Part shown: one piece after another, positions 49,130 to 60,933 of the stretch
How the letters are laid out: each line of letters opens with the position of its first letter
How positions within the stretch are numbered: position 1 is the stretch's first letter
NCBI GenBank assembly: GCA_005408345.1
Contig: SEMN01000587.1
Location: 62,001-126,000, forward strand
Reading direction: 5' to 3'
Source: Macquaria australasica
Lineage: Eukaryota; Chordata; Actinopteri; Centrarchiformes; Percichthyidae
Length of the DNA: 64,000 nt
The notes under the pieces: model-generated
The model's input: the letters and a program-made list of their open reading frames with translations, nothing else
What the model was told of the DNA's origin: nothing
Databases searched by the model: none
Made by a program: the position numbers and the translations under genes

Positions 49130-49330
49130 CAACCACAGTCTCCTACTGAAGCCAGTGCACAGCTCCACTGGCGATACAGTTAAATGCTTGGCTCAAAGGC
49201 ACCTCAGTGGTATAGCTGTTGAAGGAGGATAGAGCATAACTCGTTATGTTTTATCATTCAGCCTCGGAATTCAAACCTGCAACCTTTTAGACACGAGCCT
49301 GCTTCTCTTAACCTTAAGGCCACCACCACT
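49130..49330 (+). repeat. Teleost short interspersed repeat (GCTCAAAGGCACCTCAG family)
   Basis: Contains the AATGCTTGGCTCAAAGGCAC block and a TTCAAACCTGCAACCTTTTAG segment resembling an RNA polymerase III B box. Similar blocks recur at 52185-52480. This is typical of old fish SINE-like repeats. Confidence 0.55.
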
Positions 49331-50560
49331 ACACAGTAAAGCATAATATCTTCCCAGAAATAAAATGAAAATCCCTTATGCTGCACTTTGGTGGGAACAA
49401 CCCAAGCTGAGAGATGGCGCCGGTTTTGCATCTGTAACCACTGTTGAAATATTATTTCAGAGGCAAGCCGTCCCCGCATCTTGGAGCACGGTGAGCAGAG
49501 CACTTGAAAAACGCATTAGGGCCAAGGGGCAAGTTGGAGGCTATACATTTGCTACCAGTTTAGTTTCTGCATCTTAGATTTCGTTCTTCTCTTCCTCTCT
49601 CTTGGCCCCGAAACCAGGCCTAATGTAGTAAATGACCTCTAGGATAAATAGACAGCAGGCTACATGACCCCAGCCATCAAAAACGGAGGCTGTAATAAAT
49701 ACTACATAGCTTTACAGGAAGCGTGTTCGACATTCTCCCAAAACCTGCAGGGAAAGAAAACGAGGGGGTGAACGGGGTGAGTCTCTGTTCACCGCTCTCT
49801 CTTTGGTCAAAAGCTTTTTTCCTGAGGTCTGTTATTATCGGCCTAGTTCCTGGGTTCCCATTCAGAGTGGAGCTTGTTCATATAAACCTTGAGGTTTTGA
49901 GGCATCGCTGGACTGACTGGGTGGCTTTCACCAGGGAATTAGCACAGGGTCGCATTGGATCACGATCAGTAGGCCGTCTACGGCTAACCTGTGTTGGACC
50001 GGGCTGCTTGTGGAGGTGGTGGTGGTGAGGACAAGTTTCCTGGCTCTGGAATATGGGTCAGTCAGAACCCAGGATGTGTAGGCCTTGATTCTGTAAATCA
50101 TGGATCCTACCAATGCTTTTCTACTTACTGCATAATTTCTAAATCATTTTATTTAATCACATTATTCCAGATTAGTCTTGATGAGATTGGGGATCTCATC
50201 TACTGTAAGACCCAGCTTTTTTTTTCTTTATAGCTGGAGGAAGTACAGTGTATAACGTAGTTTCAGACACATACTGTACAGCATGAAGGTAGTTGTAAAG
50301 TTAGAGCAGTTTGAGGTCAGAGAGGACTTATAAAACCAGATAACTTTTATTAATAGTGAGGGTTACTGATGTAATCTTAATAAGAAAGCGAGGTGATGTA
50401 AATGAGCTTGATGTCTATGATGCGTTAAAAATCCACTTAGGGGATAAAGCTGAAGGAGACTGTATTTGGCCTGTTTTGCTTATGAAACAACTTGGTGTAC
50501 CATTTAATGTCTTTTTTGAGCACCACATAAAAGGGAACAGATAGTATATTTCTATTAAGT
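49331..50560. other. Intergenic, no gene recognised
   Basis: The part from about 49360 to 49620 is non-repetitive and compositionally balanced, but no splice-supported exon was found. A 62-codon frame at 50356-50544 has no recognisable match. Confidence 0.35.
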
Positions 50561-50847
50561 TCACACCAGAAAGATTCCATCTTCTTTCTTAAAGGGAAAC
50601 TCCGATATTTTTAAACCTGGGCCCTATTTTTTTTTTTTACAATTTTTGGGGTCTAAATGATATATAATACTTAATTGCCCCAAAGGATTACATTGTAGCC
50701 ATTGCAGCCCATTCGCAGAGGCAATCCAATTCCAAAACTTTTGGTAAGCATTAGTCATTTTGACCCCAAAATTTGTAAAAATAGGGCCCAGGTTTAAAAA
50801 TACCAGAGTTTCCCTTTAAGAAAGAAGATGGAATCTTTCTGGTGTGA
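50561..50847. mobile_element. Inverted-repeat element, possibly a TTAA-MITE nested in a palindrome
   Basis: Outer arms 50561-50588 and 50820-50847 are exact 28-base reverse complements (TCACACCAGAAAGATTCCAT...). Inside them, TTAA occurs at 50589-50592 and 50816-50819, followed by an imperfect inner inverted repeat starting AGGGAAACTCC and running through AAACCTGGGCCCTATTTT to about 50660. There is no coding capacity. It may be one element with long terminal repeats or an element inserted into an older palindrome. Confidence 0.85.
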
Positions 50848-52184
50848 TCATCAAGGCAAATAATTTAAAACAATGTAGAGTGGGGGCTTTATTTTGAAAC
50901 AACGCAATGTGACATCCTGCCCCATCAGAGCAAAATCAATTGTTACTCACTGTGTGCCAGGAGCCAGGATTGTAGATATTTCCCTTACGTTTTTGTCACC
51001 ATCCATCTTTTATGGCAGATTATTCACCCTAGTACCCTAAGTGACTTTATTTTATATATTTTTTAATATTTTTACTCACTCCATACAGCCCCTGTAGTAT
51101 GAAAGCTTTCAACTCTAAATGCCATAGAACACCATCCCAGTCCAGTCACACCTGTTGTGCAGGTATATGAGATCCATTGCAAACTTGCTGCCTCTCTTGC
51201 TGGCTACCCATGTCTGTGGTTGTTTCATTCCTCTGAATTTCCCTTTCATTTTTATTGCCCTTTCTTTTCTTTTCCCTTTCATGGAAGCTTTCAGAGAAAA
51301 TCAAGTTTGTGAAGAAATTCATTCAGGTTTTAGTCAGCATCTCAGCACTGAGAAGACCCAGCTCATCTTGAAACCAATACTAAGTGTAAGTGCACGCACC
51401 TTCTGGATGAGGTCTGTTGTATACACACACATGCGATTGCTGTTGACTTCTGTTTTTTCTTTCTTTCTCCTTTTCTGACCCTATCCATCCGTCCCACTGA
51501 GGTCCAGAAGGTGGCAGGAGTGGCACTGCTGACAACGCACCAGCAGAAAACAAATTGCAACCCACCCAACAGCTTCAGCACCACAGCACCAGCCTTCCCT
51601 CTCTGCTCCTCGAATGACGATAGACGTTTTACATGTCCCCAACATCAGACACATGTGGCTTTTTCAAAGACGAACGACATGGTGTCATCTCTGTGCCAGG
51701 CACATCTGCTCACTCTTACTCTGGTTTTAGTGTTCTTTCCACTCCACATTTATATGGAAAGTGTTGTGTGCCTTTTGTTCTGTTCTGTGGGGGGTTTCTG
51801 TCCCTTTGTCTGAAAGAGACATCAAACGGGGCCAGAGGGGCACATGATGGCTTGAACATGATCGAGATGGTTATTTTTTGTTACATTGTCACTAGTCACT
51901 GTTTTCTTTTGATGGAAAACTTCATAATAAGACAGAAAAAAGAAAACTGGCACAGATGTCATGACTTTTTTTTTGACAGATGTTGACAAACGTTTTCCCA
52001 GTCTGTTCGTTACTTCAAGTGATGTTGAAGGTGTTTAATCTTAGTTTAGTATTAAGTGATGGACATACAAAAGGCTTTTTTCAAAGAATACATAATTTGT
52101 AGCACATCCCATGTATGTTCTCAGCGCATCATGGTCTATTTTTACATATCTGGGAAAAATGTTCTTAGCAAATTCCATTATGTT
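50848..52184. other. Intergenic, nothing recognised
   Basis: AT-rich DNA with T/C-rich runs; no supported exon on either strand. Confidence 0.35.
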
Positions 52185-52480
52185 CTGGCCTGGGAGCTCC
52201 ACTGGTCAGCTGGAGCAGATGGAGGGTTCAGTGCCTTGCTTAGCGGCACCTTAACTGTGGTTTTTAAGCGAGTAGAGCATGTTACTTGTTTTCCGTTGAC
52301 AGTTTCCCAGCTGGTGCCGGGATACAAACCAGATACCCTCTTGTCACAATGTTTCTTCTCTGTAGCGGTTCTTTAGAGCAGATGGCGATTAAGTGCCTTG
52401 CTCAAGGCCATCTTGACAGTGGACATTTTACAGATTTGAAACCAGCAGCTCTTCCACTTGTATATTGTCAAGACTATTAG
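52185..52480 (+). repeat. Two diverged tandem copies of a teleost short interspersed repeat
   Basis: CAGTGCCTTGCTTAGCGGCACC near 52230 and AAGTGCCTTGCTCAAGGCCATC near 52390 begin two similar blocks. The first continues into GCCGGGATACAAACCAGATA and the second into ATTTGAAACCAGCAGCTCTT. Both relate to the repeat at 49130-49330. Confidence 0.55.
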
Positions 52481-53379
52481 GTCTATACAGTTACACTTTT
52501 TAGGGGGGAATTGCAGTTGACCTCCTTCTTGGGTTGACAAAATGAAGACATTTGAACTTTTTGTTGTATTAAGTGAGAAAGGTTACATACAGTTAGGATT
52601 TTTCCATATGTTAGGTGGTTGAGGGTAAAAGCTAAGTGAGACAAGTTCTAACTTCTAACTTCTCCTCTTTTCCCATCTCCAGAAGAGTGCCCTCTGGTGG
52701 TGTTAGATGTTAAAACCCATTATTCAGCCTCTGAGGAGCATTCTGAGGAAAGTCATTGTGAGAAAGAAATATATACAAATAGATATTATGTTCAGTAATG
52801 ATCTTTTTGCCTTTTGCAAAGTCAACCTCGCACTTCATACAAACTCTCAATGATACAAAACCATGCCATTACTGTTGCTCAAGAGCAATATTCATAAATG
52901 GAAAAAGATATGAGCCTGACCATTTACCTCAAGGTAGAGGGCCTTGCGATATCTCCACCACGTGGAGCAACGTTTTATGGTCTGCTTTTTCTTGCTCTTT
53001 CATGACTGTACCAAATTGTTTCTTCTAAAGTGCGGTATCTGGCCCATAAACTGCCAAAAGTTCCCAAGGCAAAATGAGCAGACGTCTGTAATTGCCTAGG
53101 TGGTCGGGTGTGTGTATGTGTTTGTAAGATTGGAAAAGAGAAAAAGGAGATGGCAAAGGAAGGAGGAGGAGGAAAACCTATTAGGCAGTGGGAGAAAAGT
53201 AAGTCCTGTGTGGGTGTGTTTTAGCGTGCTAACGTTTTATTCAAAGCATCAATTATTCATTCAGGCCTGTGATGAGCTTAGCTTTCAATTCTGAACATCA
53301 ATGCAGCTTTATATTCTGGCAATTAATAGGCAAATTCTGGGCTAATCACCTTTTTTTTCCTTTGCAATATCACAGAGAG

Positions 53380-56140
53380 CAGCTCTGTTGGAATATCCTT
53401 GTGGTTCACACAGTGAAAGCTGGTTTATCTTCAACTTCAACAAAGAGGAGGTTAGCTCCATGGTATAACCCGCAAACCCGCAAATTAAAGTAAACATCGT
53501 GAAAACTTGAAAGGAAATGGCGTTCCACCAATTTGGAAGAATCACGTTCAGTCTGGCAAGATAGTCTTAAAATTTATAGGAAGGCCCTCCGTAATGCTAG
53601 AACAGCCTACTACTCATCATTAATAGAGGAAAATAAGAACAACCCCAGGTTTCTGTTCAGCACTGTAGCCAGGCTGACAGAGAGTCACAGCTCTGTTGAG
53701 CCATGTATTCCTATAGACCTCAGTAGTAATGACTTCATGAGCTTCTTTAAAGATAAAATTCTAACTATTAGAGAAAAAATTCAGCACCTCCTGCCCTCAG
53801 TTGGTACTGACTTATCTTCAAACACAGGAACCTTAGAAACAACTGTAAAACCTGTACATTTAGACTGCTTTTCTCCCATCAACCGTAATCAACTAACTTC
53901 CATGATTTCCTCATCTAAGCCATCAACGTGTCTCTTAGACCCCGTCCCAACTAGGCTGCTTAAAGAAATTTTACCCTTAGTTAGCACTTTTTACTAGATA
54001 TGATCAATCTGTCCTTATTAAAAGGCTATGTGCCACAGTCCTTTAAAGTAGCTGTAATTAAGCCTCTTCTTAAAAAGCCCACTCTTGATCCAGGGATTTT
54101 GTCAAATTATAGACCTATATCTAACCCTCCTTTTCTCTCTAAGGTCCTTGAGAAAGCAGTCGCCAATCAGTTGTGTGACTTTCTACACAACAACAAGCTG
54201 TTTGAGGATTTTCAGTCAGGATTTAGAGTGCATCATAGCACAGAGACAGCACTGGTGAAAGTTACAAATGACCTTCTAATTGCATCAGACAAAGGACTTG
54301 TCTCTGTACTTGTCTTACTAGATCTTAGTGCTGCATTCGATACCATTGACCATCACATTCTATTACAGAGACTAGAACATTTTATTGGCATTAAAGGTAC
54401 TGCACTAAGCTGGTTTAAATCCTATTTATCAGATCGATATCAGTTTGTACACGTTAATGATGAATCCTCTATGCACGCCAAAGTTAGTCACGGAGTTCCA
54501 CAAGGTTCTGTGCTTGGACCAATTCTATTTACCTTATATATGCTTCCTTTAGGCAATATTATTAGGAAGCACTCCATAAATTTTCATTGTTATGCAGATG
54601 ATACCCAATTATATTTATCGATCAAGCCAGATGAAACCAATCAATTAGCTAAACTTCAGGCATGCCTTAAGGACATAAAAACCTGGATGACCTGCAATTT
54701 TCTGATGTTAAACTCAGACAAAACCAAGTTATTGTACTTGGCCCCGAACACCTTCGAAACACATTATCTAAAGATATAGTTTCTCTAGATGGCATTGCCC
54801 TGGCCTCCAGCGAAACCGTAAGGAATCTTGGAGTTATCTTTGATCAGGATATGTCCTTTAACTCCCAAATAAAACAAACTTCAAGAACTGCCTTTTTTCA
54901 TTTACGTAACATTGCAAAAATCAGACACATCCTATCTCAAAAAGATGCAGAAAAACTAGTCCATGCATTTGTTACGTCTAGGCTGGACTATTGCAACTCT
55001 CTATTATCAGGCTGCCCCAATAAATCCCTTAAGACTCTCCAGCTGATTCAGAATGCTGCGGCACGTTTACTGACAAGAACCAGAAAAAGAGAACATATTT
55101 CTCCAATATTAGCTTCTCTACACTGGCTCCCTGTAAAATCCAGAATAGAATTTAAAATCCTTCTCCTCACCTTCAAAGCCCTAAATGGTCAGGCACCATC
55201 ATATCTTAAAGAGCTCATAGTACCCTATTACCCCACTAGAGCACTGCGCTCCCAGAATGCAGGGTTCCTTGTGGTTCCTAGAGTCTCTAAAAGTAGAATG
55301 GGAGCCAGAGCCTTCAGCTATCAAGCTCCTCTCCTGTGGAACCAGATCCCAGTTTGTGTACGGGAGGCGGACAACCTCCTCACATTTAAGAGTAGGCTTA
55401 AGACTTTCCTCTTTGATAAAGCTTATAGTAGGGCTGACTCAGGTGACCCCTGAGCCCCCCCTTAGTTATGCTGCTATAGGCCTAGACTGCCAGGGGACTT
55501 CCTATGATGCACTGAGCTCCTTTCTCCTCCTCTTCCTCTCCATCTGTACGCCCTCATATCCCATCAATGCTTGTTATTAATTCAACTTCTTCCCGTAGTT
55601 GTGTGCTTTCTCTCTCCTCTCTCTCTCCCTCCCCTTCTGTTGCTTTCTGCAGGTGTTTCTGCCTCTGGAGCTGTGGAGTCTGGGTCTGTGGTTGCTGCCG
55701 CCTGCTGCCCCGTGCTCCTGCTCTGCACCCGCTGATGCTATTGCTGTTGTTGCTGTTATTAGTATTGCTATTATAATGTTGCTCTTAGTGTTGTTTCTGT
55801 TGGTGTTAACATCAATGCCATTACCATATCTATGCTGTATTGAGCTGCTGTATGTTCTCTTTCCTCCTGCTCTCTCTCTCCCGCTCCCCCCTTCCCCCTT
55901 CAACCCAACCGGTCGAGGCAGATGACCGCCCACCTTAAGCCTGGTTCTGCTCGAGGTTTCTACCTGTTAAAAGGGAGTTTTTCCTTGCCACTGTCGCATA
56001 GTGCATGGTGGGAACTGTTGGGTCTCTGTAAATATAAAGAGTTGGTCTAGACCTGCTCTATTCGAAAAAGTGCCCTGAGATAACTTTGTTATGATATGGC
56101 GCTATATAAATAAAACTGAATTGAATTGAATTGAACTTCA
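53380..56140 (+). mobile_element. 5'-truncated non-LTR retrotransposon (L2/Maui-like), degenerate
   Basis: Plus-strand reverse-transcriptase motifs: NYRPISNPPFLSKVLEK, FQSGFRVHHSTETALVKV, LLDLSAAFDTIDHHIL, HGVPQGSVLGPILFTLYML, FHCYADDTQLYLSIKP and the C-terminal KLVHAFVTSRLDYCNSLLSG. The coding region is broken by stop codons or frame changes near 53495, 53997 and 54779, so it is not functional as it stands. An upstream linker (RKALRNARTAYYSSLIEEN) is present but the endonuclease is missing. A pyrimidine-rich 3'UTR follows 55453. The end carries GCGCTATATAAATAAAACTG and ATTGA repeats, the common fish tail of this family. The left boundary is approximate. Confidence 0.88.
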
Positions 56141-56344
56141 GGGGGTTTCCTCTATCAACAATGGCACTGTTAGAAAAGCACAACACTAACACATACTTGA
56201 CTGGAGGTGACTCACAACCCAGTCCACAAGTCCAGTAGTTGACAAAGCAATATCTCCACAAGGTCCATTTATTAGCTGTTCCGGAGCTTTCAATCAGCAA
56301 ACTTGAACATCACCACTGCAAAAATAAAACCGTTTTGTGATCTT

Positions 56345-56545
56345 ACACAGCTATGGTAAAAGTTTGGTTAGGTTTAGGTACAAAAATGACTGGGTTAGCT
56401 TTAGGGAAAGATCATGGTTTGGGTTAAAATAACTACTTTGTTGAGGCTAGGGGACCATCGTCAGAGTCACAGTTACAATAATAACCACATGGTTAAGGTC
56501 AGGGAACAACCGTGGTCCTTGTAAAAAGAACAAATGTTGACGGTC
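56345..56545. repeat. Teleost GGTTAGGTTTAGG-type interspersed repeat
   Basis: Contains GGTTAGGTTTAGGTACAAAA, GTTAGCTTTAGGGAAAGATC and GGTTTGGGTTAAAATAACTA blocks at near-regular spacing. This internally repetitive pattern is common in fish genomes. No coding capacity. Confidence 0.55.
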
Positions 56546-58964
56546 AGTAGGAAACAGGAAGAAAACTGCTGACTCCCATGTCAATGTCCAACGTTTTGTT
56601 GACCCATCCAAAAACCCAGGTATCATCCCTCTTTGGACTTTGTGGACAGGAGTCATAATTAATTAATAAATACAACTGCTAGAGGGCTTTGACACTTGAA
56701 CGTTTGCTGAAACAAATTGACTGATGCTATCGTAGTTATCATATTTTAAGGGCTTAATGACTGCTAAATTATTTTGAAAGTTGCAGCCATGTTTAGAAAT
56801 CTAGTTTTCATTTCAGACCTGGTGACTTGCAAGAGCAGGATGCATTTAATCATGCAGTACCCTCTACTAAGATACTATTTTAACCTTAAATAAACACTGA
56901 CAATGGTTGTACCAGACATATTTAGTTAAGAAATAGCTAATTTACCATGCCAGAATATCTCCTTGGAAGGCCTTAGCTCACTCTTTCTTGAGAGCTTTTG
57001 CATACCCTTGATTGAGGCTTTTGATCAGAGAAATAACACACAGGAAGACTGAATGCAGCCCAGCACTTGCATTCAATACTTGTGTGATGTTTCTAATTGC
57101 CAGGGAATAGCTCTCACCAACCTGTTTCTTAGGTCAGAACTAGAGTATTGTCATTTTTCATTCATGACTTCAAACAGACCAGTTGTAAAAATTGGTAAGA
57201 AGCATAGCCACAGAGACGGTGGTAACCAGAGATGTTTTCTCAGTAATTCCCTCTTGGATTTGGGTATAACCACGCCTGCAGCGCATGGGAAAGGCAGTTC
57301 ACAGCAACAGTGAGAAAGGGAAAAGAGAGTGAGAGAGACAGAGATAATAAAGAGAGCTGGAAGAAAAAAGCATGAAAGACTGGAGCCACGGAGAAGGAGA
57401 GCAAGAGAGCAGATAATAAAGAATGAGAAAGAGATTAGGGAGAAATGGTTTATTTCGCTTCTGCTTTCAGGTTCAACATGTGGACAATAAAGAAGATTCA
57501 CATATGATTCACTGCAAAACAAATCAAAACTCAAAAAACAAATAACTTTACATTAATACAAAATCCCAATAGTTGGAAACTATAACCAGTTTTGGTGCTT
57601 TTTATATTGTTTATATTATTTTGACTGCATTAGAGAATCACACTAAACTGCATATGTGTGAGGAAATGGTTCTCAATTGCTGGCAAAGAAGTTTAAGGTA
57701 TCAGTAAATGAATAACAAAAGAGTGAACTGAATCGTATTCACTCATACATACAATGATACTAATAAATGACTGTCATACAGTACATGATACACAAAATAC
57801 CCCTTAGGAACCTTTATAACTGTAACATTGAAGACCTCCAACCCTACTAAAATACCATAGTTTGACCTGAGACATAATAAAATCAGCCACCCTGTCACCA
57901 AATGGGATTGATCCAGTTACAGTCCAGCTAGAGCTTGGACAGTATTTCTTCTAAGAGTAATTAGAGGCTTACTGGTTATACTTAATGACTATCATGAAGA
58001 CATGAAACGTGTGTCATATTTACGCTTTTACTGATTAAAAATATCCACTTCCAGCTGCCAAGTGTCATGTTTTTTTTCCCTCCTCTGTGGTGATTAAAGA
58101 GGAAAGTGCCGTGAATTGAACGTGAACCAAAAAACCTTCAAATGATTCAGCTCCTGACTTTTCCACTTCATGTGTCACCTGTCAGGAAAACTGAGAGAAA
58201 AGAATAACACAAGTATCAGATTACCAGAAGCACGGTGCAGAGGGGGAAATATATATACAAACACCTCCTTACCTGACATTAATCTTCAATGACTCTATGC
58301 GCTAATAGCTATTAAAGTATTGCACTAACATGTTCAGGTGCCAATTCAGTGCGGATGTGGAGAGAATGTGGGTGGACTACTAATAAAAGAGCATGTAAAT
58401 GACCCACTTTGAGAAATATAGTGGAGATTACCATTGATTAATTGGTTACAATGGGAAGACATTGAGAACAAAAGACTAGGGTCAGTGGAGACAAGTGAAA
58501 AACCTGAACCTAACCTACCAGCTGTGGCAGATAGATAGTGTAGTTTCACATAGTTCACTGATTACAAATCTCAATACCCTTATCATGAAAGATTAAAGAG
58601 GATAGCTTTTATCATAAAAATAACACTTGATTGAATCAACCTGATCTTGCAATGCATCAATTTATTTCACACTGGTGGCAGTTGTTTTTTAGCCACAATG
58701 ACTTGTATTTTAGAACTGAATAGTTAACTGAATATATGAAATATGAAAAGTCATTAAAAAAAAACTTAAGACCCTGTTTTTGGTTTCTGGTCACATTTTT
58801 CTGAGAGAGGTGACCTCAGTATTTCTAAAATCCTGGCTGCTGAAACCGGAATTACAGAGATATGGAGAGGATGAGAGCAATTTGATAAATAGAAGGCAGA
58901 GGGAGTATGAGTCATTTAAGTAATTCCTGAAAGATTTAGTTTTTAGTCGGAAGATGTTGAGTGA
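56546..58964. other. Intergenic, nothing recognised
   Basis: AT-rich DNA with a purine-rich tract near 57300-57440. No exon or RNA gene is supported. Confidence 0.35.
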
Positions 58965-59135
58965 TGCTGTTGTTCTGACTATGGCTGGCGGGTTGTTTCA
59001 AATTTGTGCGTATGCCACCAGAGTTAAGACTTTTAATATCTTCAGCTTTTAGGGGTAAGGGGTTCAATTCCCACCAGGGTTCCTAATGCACTGTTTGGAT
59101 AAAAGCACCCACCAAATGGACTTGTATTTAGCAAC
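58965..59135 (+). mobile_element. tRNA-derived SINE fragment (degenerate)
   Basis: Shows a B-box-like GGGGTTCAATTCCCACC, then TTTGGATAAAAGCACCCACC and AAATGG, the characteristic tail of fish tRNA SINEs. The A box region is too diverged to place with confidence. Confidence 0.6.
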
Positions 59136-60164
59136 AGCGACAGATGAGATATATTTCTCTACTGGACTCATTTGGAAGGTGGGCGGGCAGCTACAGGTAT
59201 TTGTCAGGTCAGTCTGACTGTACTATAGTAGCCATATGTTTGCATCAAGTTTGTGCGTGTGTGTGTGCAGGGGGTGTACTGTAGTCAAGGTAATTCATCA
59301 GTCCACGGTGGGCCTGGTGCTGAAAGGGCCAGTGTTGAACTGCTTTGATTGATCTGTGCAGGAGATTGGCCATGGCCTGAAGAGGGGCATGTCGCCCTCT
59401 GCTCCGGCTATGGCCAATTATATCAGTGGGGGATTTGACTAATGCAGTAGTTCAAAATACAGCCTGCTTTTCTCTTCCTGGGAAAAAGCAAGGCCTGCAA
59501 ATCCAGCATCACTTTTACTCTGTGCAGTCATTTTTCATTTGATTCTTGTTGATTGTTGCATAAGTACCCTACTGCTATTGGGATAGTGCTGATGGTTTGA
59601 GATCACAATCTGCAACAGAATGTTTTTATGTCCTTGCTGTTCTATATTTCAGTATTTTATGTTGATTTGACTCAATATTCACAAAAGAATGTTAGTGTAC
59701 TCCTAATACAAAATTGGATTGTACTGGATTGCACTAATTGTCAGATTCCTCTGAAAAATGTTTTGGATGAAAATTGAAGAAAAACACCATTGTGTATGTT
59801 TATCATTGAATCCAAATTATTCAATTATATGTACAATTTTCTCCATTGTTCAGACACATTTTTGAAAACAACGGCACCAGTTTTGCAAAACAGGAAATGT
59901 ATGTGGAATTATTGTATTGCATTTGTAAAACTCATTCCATCAAAAAAAAATAAAAATAAAATAAATGACAAAATGGTGTCTAAAAGAAAGAAATTGAGAT
60001 AAAGCAATCGTAAACTACTGTATCACTTCATAATCTCCAGCCTTTATATTGAGGATGAATCCTCAATTATGGCCATTTTACTAAGCAAACTGGACAAATC
60101 TCTACAACATAAGTAAAATTACCTTTAAAAGCTCAAACTCTGATTCAGACTGAATGAAAACATG

Positions 60165-60510
60165 AGTCTATAGTCATGCTAGCTGCTCTGTGAGGCTGAG
60201 CTAATGCTTACAGTGACAATGCTAACATGCATCTTTGTTTAGCATGTTAGCATGCTAACATTTGCTAATTAGCAATAAACGTACAGCTGGTGCTGATGGA
60301 AATGTCATTAGTATTGCAGGTATTTGATAATAAACCAAATTATTGGACAAATTGAAAATCTGACCTGATGACCAGTTCATCCCAAGGGGGACATGAATGT
60401 CTGAATCAAATTTAATTGAAATCCATCCAATCGTTTTTGAGACATTTCAGTCAAAACCACAAATGTCAACCTGCTGGTGGCGCTAGAGGAAAAGTCAGGG
60501 AATCCCCAGA
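60165..60510 (+). repeat. Teleost interspersed repeat, copy 2
   Basis: Shares GACATGAATGTCTGAATCAA, GAAATCCATCCAATC and the GTTAGCATGCTAAC palindrome with the reverse complement of 35775-36150. It lies in opposite orientation about 24 kb away. No coding capacity. Confidence 0.65.
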
Positions 60511-60905
60511 GGATGTATCCTAATGACTAGAGCCATCACTAGAGCCATGCATAATCCCAACAATAACACCATCTGCCCTGTGTCACTTCATTCCGTGTAT
60601 TTGAATTGGACGATGGTGTGGGGATGTGGACACCTTGACTTTGTAATGTGGAGTAGCGGTTCTAAGTCTTGCCTCCACAGTCTTTATCAACTGCATTTAC
60701 AATTTCAGTGCTCTGGTTTTATGTGTGGCAGCTGTTGTTTATGTAATGTCTGATTAACAATATGAACTGATGTAAGTCTCCTTCTCCATTCTGCTCCCGT
60801 CACCATAAAATCAGGAACTGCACCACAGTGCAAGAAAGCGTGAGAAATGGGAGAAAAGGGGGGAGGCAAGGTTGAATAATAGGACTGGGGTAATGGATGG
60901 CTGCT

Positions 60906-60933
60906 TTGTGTGTGTGTGTGTGTGTGTGTGTGT
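60906..60933. repeat. (TG)n microsatellite
   Basis: Uninterrupted run of about 14 TG dinucleotides. Confidence 0.85.

Noticed and set aside
50356..50544. 62-codon plus-strand frame ending just before the MITE
   Set aside because: No recognisable family, no Kozak or splice support; considered chance.
53533..55453. Host gene encoding a reverse-transcriptase-like protein
   Set aside because: Motifs, broken frames and the 3' tail identify it as a dead LINE copy, not a domesticated gene.
58965..59135. A functional tRNA gene
   Set aside because: Only a B-box-like motif is seen and the SINE tail follows; no cloverleaf could be drawn.
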